This document shows positions 5,786-13,269 of a stretch of 17,562 bases of DNA, one piece after another. A model generated the notes under the pieces. It was not told the DNA's origin. It ran no database searches and was given only the letters and a program-made list of their open reading frames with translations. Position numbers and translations under genes: made by a program. Origin of the DNA: an uncultured Bacteroidales bacterium (lineage in GTDB: Bacteria > Bacteroidota > Bacteroidia > Bacteroidales > Bacteroidaceae); the NCBI GenBank assembly GCA_945837185.1, contig CAMAMZ010000027.1, positions 1 to 17,562 of the forward strand, written 5' to 3'. The number at the start of each line of letters is the position of its first letter. Within the stretch, counting starts at the first letter, position 1.

Positions 5786-6952
5786 ATGACAGACAACAGA
5801 TACATGATGCGCGGTGTGAGTGCCGCCAAAGAAGATGTGCACAATGCCATCAAGAATATCGACAAAGGACTATACCCACAGGCCTTCTGCAAAATTATCC
5901 CCGACATCTTGGGGGGCGACCCGGCATATTGCAACATCATGCATGCCGATGGGGCAGGAACAAAATCGTCACTCGCCTATCTCTATTGGAAAGAAACAGG
6001 CGATTTGAATGTGTGGAAAGGCATAGCACAGGATGCCATTGTCATGAACACCGACGACCTGCTTTGTGTAGGTGCCGTTGACAACATTCTGGTATCAAGC
6101 ACCATCGGGCGCAACAAGATGCTCGTTCCGGGCGAAGTGATTTCTGCCATCATCAACGGTACCGACGAACTCCTTGCCGAGATGAGGGAGATGGGTATTG
6201 GCATCTATCCAACCGGAGGCGAGACAGCCGATGTGGGCGATTTGGTTCGCACCTTGATTGTTGACTCTACCGTAACATGTCGCATGAAGCGTAGTGATGT
6301 CATCAACAATGCCAATATCCGTCCGGGAGATGTCATTGTGGGTTTGAGCAGCACCGGCCAAGCCACCTACGAAAAAAGATACAATGGTGGTATGGGAAGC
6401 AATGGCTTGACAAGCGCCCGCCACGATGTGTTTGCCAAATATCTGGCTGCCAAATATCCGGAGAGCTTCGACCATGCTGTGCCCGACGAACTGGTGTATA
6501 GTGGCAAATATGCACTCACCGATTCAGTAGCAGGTGCTCCTGTCAATGCCGGACAACTGGTGCTCTCTCCTACACGCACCTATGCTCCTGTCATCAAGAA
6601 AATCCTCGACGAGATGCGGAGCGAAATCCACGGCATGGTGCATTGCACAGGTGGAGCGCAAACCAAGGTGCTTCACTTCGTAGGCGAGAACTGCAAGGTT
6701 ATCAAAGACAATATGTTTGCAGTGCCGCCACTTTTCCAAGCCATTCACGATTGCTCCGGCACCGACTGGAGAGAAATGTACCAAGTGTTCAACATGGGGC
6801 ACCGTATGGAAATCTATGTGCAGCCTGAAATGGCAGCACGCATTATCGATATCAGTCGCAGCTTTAATATTGATGCACAGGTTGTAGGTCATATCGAGGA
6901 AGGTCCTCGCAGCCTCACCATCCATTCAGAGTTTGGCACCTTTACCTATTGA
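5786..6952 (+). CDS. purM: Phosphoribosylformylglycinamidine cyclo-ligase (AIR synthase)
   Basis: PurM closes the imidazole ring, converting FGAM to AIR with ATP. The 388-residue protein is the longer type found in Bacteroidota and diverges from E. coli PurM, but it shares the landmarks of the AIR synthase fold. These are HADGAGTKSS (53-62, the DGxGTK loop), MNTDDLLCVGA (87-97), PTGGETADV (142-150), GLSSTG (186-191) followed by SNGLTSAR (205-212), SPTRTY (261-266), HCTGG (286-290) and FNMGHRMEI (335-343). A SelD- or PurL-like relative is the alternative within this superfamily, but length and motif order favour PurM. Its ATG follows a short purine-rich stretch just after the 30-bp duplication. 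prfA starts 7 bases after its stop. Confidence 0.92.
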   Translation: MTDNRYMMRGVSAAKEDVHNAIKNIDKGLYPQAFCKIIPDILGGDPAYCNIMHADGAGTKSSLAYLYWKETGDLNVWKGIAQDAIVMNTDDLLCVGAVDNILVSSTIGRNKMLVPGEVISAIINGTDELLAEMREMGIGIYPTGGETADVGDLVRTLIVDSTVTCRMKRSDVINNANIRPGDVIVGLSSTGQATYEKRYNGGMGSNGLTSARHDVFAKYLAAKYPESFDHAVPDELVYSGKYALTDSVAGAPVNAGQLVLSPTRTYAPVIKKILDEMRSEIHGMVHCTGGAQTKVLHFVGENCKVIKDNMFAVPPLFQAIHDCSGTDWREMYQVFNMGHRMEIYVQPEMAARIIDISRSFNIDAQVVGHIEEGPRSLTIHSEFGTFTY

Positions 6953-6959
6953 TAAGGCA

Positions 6960-8069
6960 ATGGAAAACAACCATATACTTGAGAAATTAGACGGTTTGGA
7001 AAGCCGCTACGAGGAAGTGTCGACCCTCATCACCGACCCCAGTGTGATTGCCGACCAGGAACGTTACGTCAAACTGACAAAGGAATATAAAGACTTGGGC
7101 GACATCATGGATGCTCGCAAGCGTTATATCAATTGTCTCAATGCCATTGCCGAAGCAAAAGACTTGCTGGCACACGAGAGCGACCCCGATTTGAAAGAAA
7201 TGGCTCGCGAGGAATTGGCTGCCAACGAGGCGCTCCAGCCGCAACTGGAAGAGGAGATAAAGATGGCACTGGTGCCCAAAGATCCGGAAGACGCCAAGAA
7301 CGTTCAAATGGAAATAAGGGCTGGAACAGGTGGCGATGAGGCTGCCCTCTTTGCCGGCGACTTGTTCCAGATGTATAAGAAGTTTTGCGACAGCAAAGGC
7401 TGGAACCTTTCCATCACCAGTGTGAGTGAAGGTGCCGTAGGTGGCTTTAAGGAGATAGACTTTGCCGTAAGTGGTGCTGATGTGTATGGCATCCTCAAAT
7501 ACGAATCGGGCGTGCACCGAGTACAAAGGGTGCCTGCCACGGAAACCCAAGGACGTATGCACACCAGTGCTGCCACGGTGGCCGTGCTTCCTGAAGCCGA
7601 CAAGTTTGAGGTGACCATCAATGAAGGTGAAATCAAATGGGACACTTTCCGTTCGAGTGGAGCGGGAGGACAGAACGTGAACAAAGTTGAATCGGGTGTA
7701 CGCCTGCGCTATATGTGGAAGAATCCCAATACGGGTGAGACAGAGGAAATCTTGATTGAATGTACGGAAACACGCGACCAGCCCAAGAACAAGGAAAGGG
7801 CTCTTTCGCGCCTGCGTACTTTCATTTACGACAAGGAGCACCAGAAATACGTCGACGATATCGCAAGCCGACGCAAGTCATTGGTATCCACTGGCGACCG
7901 CAGTGCCAAGATTCGTACCTACAACTTCCCGCAAGGACGCGTTACCGACCATCGCATTGGCTATACCACACACGACCTACAGGGCTTCTTGAATGGGGAT
8001 ATTCAAGATATGATCGATGCCCTCACCGTGGCTGAAAACGCGGAACGAATGAAAGAAACAGAACTTTAA
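6960..8069 (+). CDS. prfA: Peptide chain release factor 1
   Basis: RF1 recognises UAA and UAG stop codons and releases the finished peptide. The 369-residue protein has the usual RF1 length. The anticodon-like tripeptide PAT is at 192-194, within VQRVPATETQGRMHTSAAT, and the catalytic GGQ is at 236-238, within RSSGAGGQNVNKVESGVRL. PAT, rather than SPF, separates it from RF2. The N-terminal coiled-coil region is about 5-110. The frame is open from an ATG at 6933, but that lies inside purM; the ATG at 6960 gives the conserved length and starts 7 bases after the purM stop. The usual partner prmC is not beside it. Confidence 0.97.
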   Translation: MENNHILEKLDGLESRYEEVSTLITDPSVIADQERYVKLTKEYKDLGDIMDARKRYINCLNAIAEAKDLLAHESDPDLKEMAREELAANEALQPQLEEEIKMALVPKDPEDAKNVQMEIRAGTGGDEAALFAGDLFQMYKKFCDSKGWNLSITSVSEGAVGGFKEIDFAVSGADVYGILKYESGVHRVQRVPATETQGRMHTSAATVAVLPEADKFEVTINEGEIKWDTFRSSGAGGQNVNKVESGVRLRYMWKNPNTGETEEILIECTETRDQPKNKERALSRLRTFIYDKEHQKYVDDIASRRKSLVSTGDRSAKIRTYNFPQGRVTDHRIGYTTHDLQGFLNGDIQDMIDALTVAENAERMKETEL

Positions 8070-8102
8070 CAGACGACAACTAAAAACCAGTGTGTAGAGA
8101 AT

Positions 8103-8930
8103 ATGAATAGACAACAACTTATCCAGCAAATATTCGCAAAGAAAAGTTTTCTCTGTGTAGGTCTCGATACCGACTTGAAGAAAATCCCTTCTCATTTGCT
8201 TCAAGAAGAAGAGCCTCTCTTTGCTTTCAACCAACAAATCATCGATGCCACAGCACCCTATTGTGTGGCATACAAACCGAATCTGGCTTTTTATGAAGCA
8301 TTCGGACTCAAGGGTATGGTAGCGTTTGAAAAAACAATCCAATATCTTAAGGCGCATTACCCCAACCATTTCATCATTGCCGATGCCAAGCGTGGTGACA
8401 TAGGCAACACCTCGGCCATGTACGCACGTACCTTTTTTGAGGAGTATGATGTAGATGCGCTGACCGTAGCTCCCTACATGGGCGAGGACAGCGTGACACC
8501 GTTCTTGGGCTATGAAGGGAAATGGGTCGTTTTGCTTGCCCTTACATCCAACAAGGGTTCACACGACTTCCAGTTGACTACCGATGCTCAGGGCGAACGA
8601 CTCTTTGAGAAGGTATTGAAGAAGAGTCAGGAATGGGGCAACACCGAAAACATGATGTATGTGGTGGGGGCTACACAAGGAAAGATGTTTGCTGATATCC
8701 GTCGCCTTGCTCCCAACCATTTCCTTTTGGTTCCTGGCGTAGGAGCCCAAGGCGGAAGCCTCCAAGAGGTATGCAAATATGGTATGACATCTGAGTGCGG
8801 ACTGCTTGTCAATTCTTCAAGAGGTATCATCTATGCGTCTTCAGGTGAAGATTTTGCTGAAGTGGCAGCACAGAAAGCCAAAGAATTGCAGGAAGAAATG
8901 GCGGTAGAACTGGCTTCTATCAACCGATAG
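8103..8930 (+). CDS. pyrF: Orotidine 5'-phosphate decarboxylase
   Basis: PyrF decarboxylates OMP to UMP, the last step of pyrimidine synthesis. The 275-residue length and motifs fit the type 2 family rather than the shorter E. coli type. The catalytic motif is IIADAKRGDIGNTS (91-104), with Asp94, Lys96 and Asp99. Other conserved parts are FLCVGLDTD (16-24), YKPNLAFYEAFG (57-68), TVAPYMGEDS (121-130), VPGVGAQGG (210-218) and VNSSRGI (236-242). It begins 33 bases after prfA with no promoter box visible, so it is probably the last gene of the phoH-led transcript. A strong hairpin terminator follows. Confidence 0.96.
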   Translation: MNRQQLIQQIFAKKSFLCVGLDTDLKKIPSHLLQEEEPLFAFNQQIIDATAPYCVAYKPNLAFYEAFGLKGMVAFEKTIQYLKAHYPNHFIIADAKRGDIGNTSAMYARTFFEEYDVDALTVAPYMGEDSVTPFLGYEGKWVVLLALTSNKGSHDFQLTTDAQGERLFEKVLKKSQEWGNTENMMYVVGATQGKMFADIRRLAPNHFLLVPGVGAQGGSLQEVCKYGMTSECGLLVNSSRGIIYASSGEDFAEVAAQKAKELQEEMAVELASINR

Positions 8931-8950
8931 CACTAAAAAACGAGCCTTCC

Positions 8951-9004
8951 CTCTGGTTGCAGCACAGAAAATCAGCAAATAAATGGGCTGCAATCAGAGT
9001 TTTT
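8951..9004 (+). terminator. Rho-independent terminator after pyrF
   Basis: Bases 8951-8963 pair with 8987-8999 over 13 positions, one of them a G-U pair, enclosing a 23-base loop. Five T residues (9000-9004) follow directly. The hairpin starts 20 bases after the pyrF stop and ends ahead of the lpxD promoter, so it separates the two units. The loop is longer than usual, but the stem and T-tract are clear. Confidence 0.85.
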
Positions 9005-9017
9005 GAATTAAATTCGT

Positions 9018-9025
9018 TATATTTG
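9018..9025 (+). promoter_or_regulatory. Predicted promoter -7 box of the lpxD unit
   Basis: TATATTTG matches TAnnTTTG. It predicts a transcript start near 9032, about 16 bases before the lpxD ATG. It lies 13 bases after the T-tract of the pyrF terminator. The region at the -33 distance is inside the terminator stem and has no clear TTTG. Confidence 0.55.
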
Positions 9026-9047
9026 CAACAAATATATTACAGACATC

Positions 9048-10100
9048 ATGGAATTTACCGCAAAACAGATAGCCCAGTTCGTAAACGGGCAAATCGAAGG
9101 CGATGAAAATGCCACCGTTTCTTCCTTCGCCAAGATCGAAGAGGGAACAGCAGGCTCTATCTCTTTTCTTGCCAACGCGAAATATACACACCATATCTAC
9201 GAAACACAGTCGTCAGTGGTATTGCTCGACAAAAGCATTACCATCGATCGCCCCGTAAACTGCACTTTGATTAAGGTCGACAATGCACGCGACTGCGTGG
9301 CTCGCCTATTGCAGCTCTACGAAAGCATGAAACCGAAGAAAGAGGGTATCGACGGGTTGGCATTCATTGCGCCCAGTGCCACCATAGGCGAACATGTGTA
9401 TATTGGTCCTTTTGCCTGCATTGGCGAAGGAGCGGTGATTGGAAACGGTACTGTCATTCATCCACACGCCACCGTAGGCGAGAATGTAAAGGTGGGAGAT
9501 GACTGCATCCTCTATCCACATGCATGTATCTACCACGATTGTCAGGTGGGCAACAGGGTCATCCTCCATGCGGGAGCAGTCATCGGTGCTGATGGCTTCG
9601 GCTTTGCTCCCAACATGGAAACACAGCATTACGACAAGATTCCCCAGATAGGAAACGTGATTATCGAAGACGATGTGGAGATAGGCGCCAATACATGTGT
9701 GGACCGTTCCACCATGGGCAGCACCTATATTCGTAAAGATGTGAAACTGGACAATCTCGTACAGATAGCACACAACACCGACATCGGTGCACATACGGTG
9801 ATGAGTGCCCAAGTGGGCATTGCCGGTTCTACCAAAGTGGGAGAATGGTGTATGTTTGGCGGACAGGTGGGCATTGCCGGTCATATCCAGATAGGTAACC
9901 GTGTGTTCCTCGGTGCACAATCGGGTGTGCCAGGAAGTATCAAAGACAACCAGACCCTCATCGGCACTCCTCCTATGGAACAAAAGCCGTATTTTAAGGC
10001 GCAAGCTGTTTTCCGTCGCCTGCCTGATATGTATCGCCAACTCAACGACCTGCAGAAAGAGGTGGAACGTTTGAAAGGCGAATTGGCAGGAAGGGAATAG
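9048..10100 (+). CDS. lpxD: UDP-3-O-(3-hydroxyacyl)glucosamine N-acyltransferase
   Basis: LpxD adds the second 3-hydroxyacyl chain, by N-acylation, to the UDP-glucosamine intermediate of lipid A, at the cytoplasmic face. The 350-residue protein begins with the LpxD uridine-binding domain (about 1-100). A long left-handed beta-helix of hexapeptide repeats follows (about 103-300; for example IAPSATIGEHVYIG, 107-120). The catalytic His is His242 in VQIAHNTDIG (238-247). The C-terminal helix contains EVERLKGELAG and is probably coiled coil. It is the first gene of the lipid A cluster, 58 bases before lpxC-fabZ, with no promoter box in that gap. LpxA is the nearest alternative, but the N-terminal domain and the separate lpxA downstream settle the call. 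Confidence 0.96.
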   Translation: MEFTAKQIAQFVNGQIEGDENATVSSFAKIEEGTAGSISFLANAKYTHHIYETQSSVVLLDKSITIDRPVNCTLIKVDNARDCVARLLQLYESMKPKKEGIDGLAFIAPSATIGEHVYIGPFACIGEGAVIGNGTVIHPHATVGENVKVGDDCILYPHACIYHDCQVGNRVILHAGAVIGADGFGFAPNMETQHYDKIPQIGNVIIEDDVEIGANTCVDRSTMGSTYIRKDVKLDNLVQIAHNTDIGAHTVMSAQVGIAGSTKVGEWCMFGGQVGIAGHIQIGNRVFLGAQSGVPGSIKDNQTLIGTPPMEQKPYFKAQAVFRRLPDMYRQLNDLQKEVERLKGELAGRE

Positions 10101-10158
10101 GATACAACCTGCTGCACCCAAATAAGAACGCAACAAAAACAAGAAACATATTGGCCAC

Positions 10159-11550
10159 ATGGAAACAATAAAACAACGTACCTTGAAAGGAAGTTTCTCC
10201 CTATTTGGCAAGGGACTGCATACGGGACTGAATCTCACCGTGACCTTCAATCCCGCTCCGGAAAATCATGGTTACAAGATACAACGTATTGACCTTGAGA
10301 ACCAACCCGTCATCGATGCCATAGCGGAAAAAGTTGCTGGCACGCAACGAGGCACCGTTCTCGTGAGTGGCGACATACGCATCAGTACCATCGAACATGG
10401 CATGGCCGCCCTCTACGCAATGGGTATTGACAACTGTCTGATTCAGGTAAACGGTCCGGAATTTCCTATTCTTGACGGTTCTGCCATGAAGTATGTGGAA
10501 AAAATCAAGGAAGTGGGAATCCTGGAGCAGAACGCCCCGAAAGACTTTTATGTCATCCGCAAGAAGATAGAAATCAAGGATGAGCAAACGGGCTCCTGCA
10601 TCACCATCCTTCCCGATGAGCAGTTCAGCATCACCGCCATGTGCTCTTTTGAGTCGAAATTCATCAATAGCCAGTTTGCCACATTAGACAATATTGAGAA
10701 TTTTGAAACTGAAATAGCTCCCGCACGTACCTTTGTATTCGTGCGCGATATCGTACCTTTGCTGGAGGCAAACCTCATCAAAGGTGGCGACCTCGACAAT
10801 GCGGTGGTCATCTATGAGCGTGAAGTGGAACAGGAGAAACTTGACCAGCTGGCTGACATTCTGAAAGTGCCACGCATGGATGCCAAGAAGATTGGTTATA
10901 TCCAGCATCGGCCCTTGATGTGGGAGAACGAATGTACCCGTCACAAACTCCTGGACATCATTGGCGACATGGCACTCATTGGCAAGCCTTTGAAGGGTCG
11001 CATCATCGCCACACGCCCCGGGCATACGGTCAACAATAAGTTTGCGCGTCTCATGCGCAAGGAAATAAAGCAACACGCTATTCAGGCTCCCTTCTACGAT
11101 GCCAACGATGTGCCGGTTATGGACAATATCCGCATCCGCGAACTCTTGCCTCACCGCTATCCCATGCAGCTGGTCGACAAGATTACCGCCATCGGTCCAA
11201 CAAGTATTGTAGGTGTTAAGAATGTCACCAGCAACGAACCTTTCTTCACCGGACACTTCCCGCAAGAGCCGGTCATGCCCGGAGTACTTCAAATAGAAGC
11301 CATGGCACAATGCGGCGGTCTGTTGGTACTGAACCAGGTTGAAGAGCCGGAAAGATGGTCGACCTACTTCTTAGCCATCAACGACGTGAAGTTCCGCCAG
11401 AAAGTTGTGCCGGGCGACACCCTGCTTTTCAAAGTGGAACTGCTGCACCCCGTACGCCATGGCATCAGCTCTATGAAGGGATATATCTTTATTGGCGACC
11501 GGGTGGTATCGGAAGCTACATTTACCGCACAAATCATTAAGAACAAGTAA
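10159..11550 (+). CDS. lpxC: Fused LpxC deacetylase / FabZ dehydratase
   Basis: This is a 463-residue two-domain protein. Residues 1 to about 305 are LpxC, the zinc deacetylase that commits UDP-3-O-acyl-GlcNAc to lipid A. Visible sites are GKGLHTG (17-23), IEHGMAAL (78-85) with Glu79 and zinc ligand His80, HKLLD (262-266) with ligands His262 and Asp266, and His289 in RPGHTVNN. Residues from about 322 to the end are FabZ, which dehydrates 3-hydroxyacyl-ACP in fatty acid synthesis. It shows LLPHRYPMQLVD (329-340) and GHFPQEPVMPGVLQIEAMAQ (365-384), with catalytic His366 and Glu380. Both sets of catalytic residues are intact. LpxC-FabZ fusions are known in Bacteroidota; they tie two uses of 3-hydroxyacyl-ACP together. 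lpxA starts 6 bases after the stop. Confidence 0.97.
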   Translation: METIKQRTLKGSFSLFGKGLHTGLNLTVTFNPAPENHGYKIQRIDLENQPVIDAIAEKVAGTQRGTVLVSGDIRISTIEHGMAALYAMGIDNCLIQVNGPEFPILDGSAMKYVEKIKEVGILEQNAPKDFYVIRKKIEIKDEQTGSCITILPDEQFSITAMCSFESKFINSQFATLDNIENFETEIAPARTFVFVRDIVPLLEANLIKGGDLDNAVVIYEREVEQEKLDQLADILKVPRMDAKKIGYIQHRPLMWENECTRHKLLDIIGDMALIGKPLKGRIIATRPGHTVNNKFARLMRKEIKQHAIQAPFYDANDVPVMDNIRIRELLPHRYPMQLVDKITAIGPTSIVGVKNVTSNEPFFTGHFPQEPVMPGVLQIEAMAQCGGLLVLNQVEEPERWSTYFLAINDVKFRQKVVPGDTLLFKVELLHPVRHGISSMKGYIFIGDRVVSEATFTAQIIKNK

Positions 11551-11556
11551 AGAACT

Positions 11557-12327
11557 ATGAATCAGATAAGTCCTTTGGCCTTCGTACATCCGGAGGCACA
11601 GTTGGGTGATAATAACATCATCGGTCCGTTCTGCTATATCGACAAGAATACCGTCATTGGCGACAACAACAATTTGCTCAACAGTGTGACCATCCACTAT
11701 GGTGCACGCATCGGCAACGGCAATGAGTTCTTTCCTGGAGCCAGTATCTCAACCAAACCACAGGACCTGAAGTTCCGAGGCGAAGACACATGTTGTGAGA
11801 TTGGCGATAACAACAGCATCCGCGAGAACGTAACCATCTCGCGCGGCACTGCATCGAAAGGCACCACCCGGGTTGGCAACCACAACCTGCTCATGGAGAA
11901 TATGCACGTGGCACACGATTGTATCTTGGGCAATCATATCATCGTAGGCAACTCCACCAAGTTTGCCGGTGAGGTAGAAGTCGACGACTTTGCCATTATC
12001 AGTGCAGGGGTGCTCTGCCACCAGTTCTGCAAGATTGGCGGTTATGTCATGATTCAAGGTGGAAGCCGCTTCAGTCAGGATATTCCTCCCTATATCATAG
12101 CAGGAAAATTCCCCACCAAATACATGGGCATCAACCTGGTGGGACTGCGGCGCCGTGGCTTTACCAACGAACAGATCGATACGATCCACAACGCATACAG
12201 ACTGCTCTACTCCAAAGGACTGATGAAAGAAGGAATAGAGGAAGTGAAGAGCAAACTGCCTTTAACTCCCGAGGTGCAGTATATCATTGATTTTGTCAGC
12301 ACCTCACAACGAGGCATTGTACGCTGA
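11557..12327 (+). CDS. lpxA: UDP-N-acetylglucosamine O-acyltransferase
   Basis: LpxA transfers the first 3-hydroxyacyl chain from ACP to UDP-GlcNAc, the opening step of lipid A synthesis. The 256-residue protein has left-handed beta-helix hexapeptide repeats over about residues 2-190, starting ISPLAFVHPEAQLGDNNIIG. It has the catalytic segment NMHVAHDCILGN (115-126) with His120, equivalent to E. coli His125. HQFCKIG and the C-terminal helical domain (LRRRGFTNEQIDTIHNAYRLL) are typical. Its stop overlaps the miaA start by one base (TGATG at 12325-12329), which suggests translational coupling. The order lpxD, lpxC-fabZ, lpxA places FabZ, which competes for the acyl-ACP substrate of LpxA, just before it. 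Confidence 0.97.
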   Translation: MNQISPLAFVHPEAQLGDNNIIGPFCYIDKNTVIGDNNNLLNSVTIHYGARIGNGNEFFPGASISTKPQDLKFRGEDTCCEIGDNNSIRENVTISRGTASKGTTRVGNHNLLMENMHVAHDCILGNHIIVGNSTKFAGEVEVDDFAIISAGVLCHQFCKIGGYVMIQGGSRFSQDIPPYIIAGKFPTKYMGINLVGLRRRGFTNEQIDTIHNAYRLLYSKGLMKEGIEEVKSKLPLTPEVQYIIDFVSTSQRGIVR

Positions 12328-13235
12328 TGCAAACACTGTTTGTAGTAGTCGGCCCAACAGGGGTAGGGAAAACGGAGTGTTGCCTCGATATAGCCAGGCA
12401 TCTCCAGGTTCCCATCATCAATGCCGACTCCCGACAAATCTTTGCAGAGCTACCTATCGGTACCGCTGCCCCCACACCGGAACAACAACAACGGGTGAGG
12501 CACTATTTTGTAGGCAATCATCATCTCGATGACTACTATAGTGCCTCACTCTATGAACAGGATGTGCTAAGGCTTCTTCCCACATTGTTTTCCCAACATC
12601 CTGTAGCTTTGATGACAGGAGGAAGCATGATGTATATCGATGCTGTGTGCAAAGGTATTGACGACATTCCCACCATTCTGCCTGAGATAAGGGAATGGAT
12701 GATGACACGACTCACACAAGAAGGGCTCCCCGCACTGGTAGAGGAATTGCGAGAGCTCGATCCGGAACATTACCAAATTGTCGACAAGAACAACCCACGC
12801 CGGGTGGTTCATGCCTTGGAAATCTGTCACCAAACAGGTACAACCTATTCGTCATTCCGCACCAACAGCAGCAAACAGCGACCCTTCCATATCGTGAAGA
12901 TTGGCCTTAACAGGGAGCGCGAAGAACTCTACGACCGTATCAACCGTCGTGTATGGCTGATGATGGAACAAGGGTTGGAAAAGGAAGCGAGGAATGTATT
13001 TCCCCAACGTCACCTCAATGCCCTCAACACAGTAGGCTACAAGGAGTTGTTTGCCTATTTCGACGGATTGATTCCTCGTGAGGAAGCAATTCGACAAATT
13101 CAATCCAACACCCGCAGATACATGCGCAAACAACTCACATGGTTCAAGAAAGACGAAACTATCCGATGGTTTCATCCACAAGAATACAAGGATATCATAA
13201 ATTATGTGGATGAAATTGTCGGAATTTCAAAGTAA
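12327..13235 (+). CDS. miaA: tRNA dimethylallyltransferase
   Basis: MiaA attaches a dimethylallyl group to the N6 of A37 in tRNAs that read codons starting with U. The 302-residue protein has the P-loop GPTGVGKT (9-16), INADSRQIF (31-39), LPIGTAAPT (42-50), HYFVG (59-63), TGGSMMY (97-103), the family motif NNPRRVVHALEI (155-166), NTVGYKEL (234-241) and NTRRYMRKQLTWFK (261-274). The start overlaps the lpxA stop. It closes the lipid A transcript, and the next gene has its own promoter. No terminator is visible in the short gap that follows. Confidence 0.96.
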   Translation: MQTLFVVVGPTGVGKTECCLDIARHLQVPIINADSRQIFAELPIGTAAPTPEQQQRVRHYFVGNHHLDDYYSASLYEQDVLRLLPTLFSQHPVALMTGGSMMYIDAVCKGIDDIPTILPEIREWMMTRLTQEGLPALVEELRELDPEHYQIVDKNNPRRVVHALEICHQTGTTYSSFRTNSSKQRPFHIVKIGLNREREELYDRINRRVWLMMEQGLEKEARNVFPQRHLNALNTVGYKELFAYFDGLIPREEAIRQIQSNTRRYMRKQLTWFKKDETIRWFHPQEYKDIINYVDEIVGISK

Positions 13236-13240
13236 ATTTG

Positions 13241-13248
13241 TACTTTTG
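13241..13248 (+). promoter_or_regulatory. Predicted promoter -7 box of the PBP1A gene
   Basis: TACTTTTG matches TAnnTTTG, with a TTG at 13216-13218, 22 bases upstream and inside the end of miaA, as a possible -33 element. The predicted transcript start near 13255 leaves about 15 bases before the ATG at 13270. This is the best-formed promoter match in the window. Confidence 0.6.
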
Positions 13249-13269
13249 TATAACTAAATAGTGATTGCT

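Noticed and set aside
6933..6959. Longer prfA start inside purM
   Set aside because: It adds nine residues absent from RF1 and overlaps purM; the ATG at 6960 gives the usual length.
6987..7841. 284-residue minus-strand open frame
   Set aside because: It is antisense to prfA with no family features; the plus strand is clearly the coding one.
9306..10250. 314-residue minus-strand open frame
   Set aside because: It is antisense to lpxD and the start of lpxC; its His/Thr/Val-rich pattern comes from the hexapeptide repeat codons on the other strand.
13261..13269. GTG start for the PBP1A gene
   Set aside because: The ATG at 13270 is in frame, only three codons later, and better spaced from the predicted promoter.
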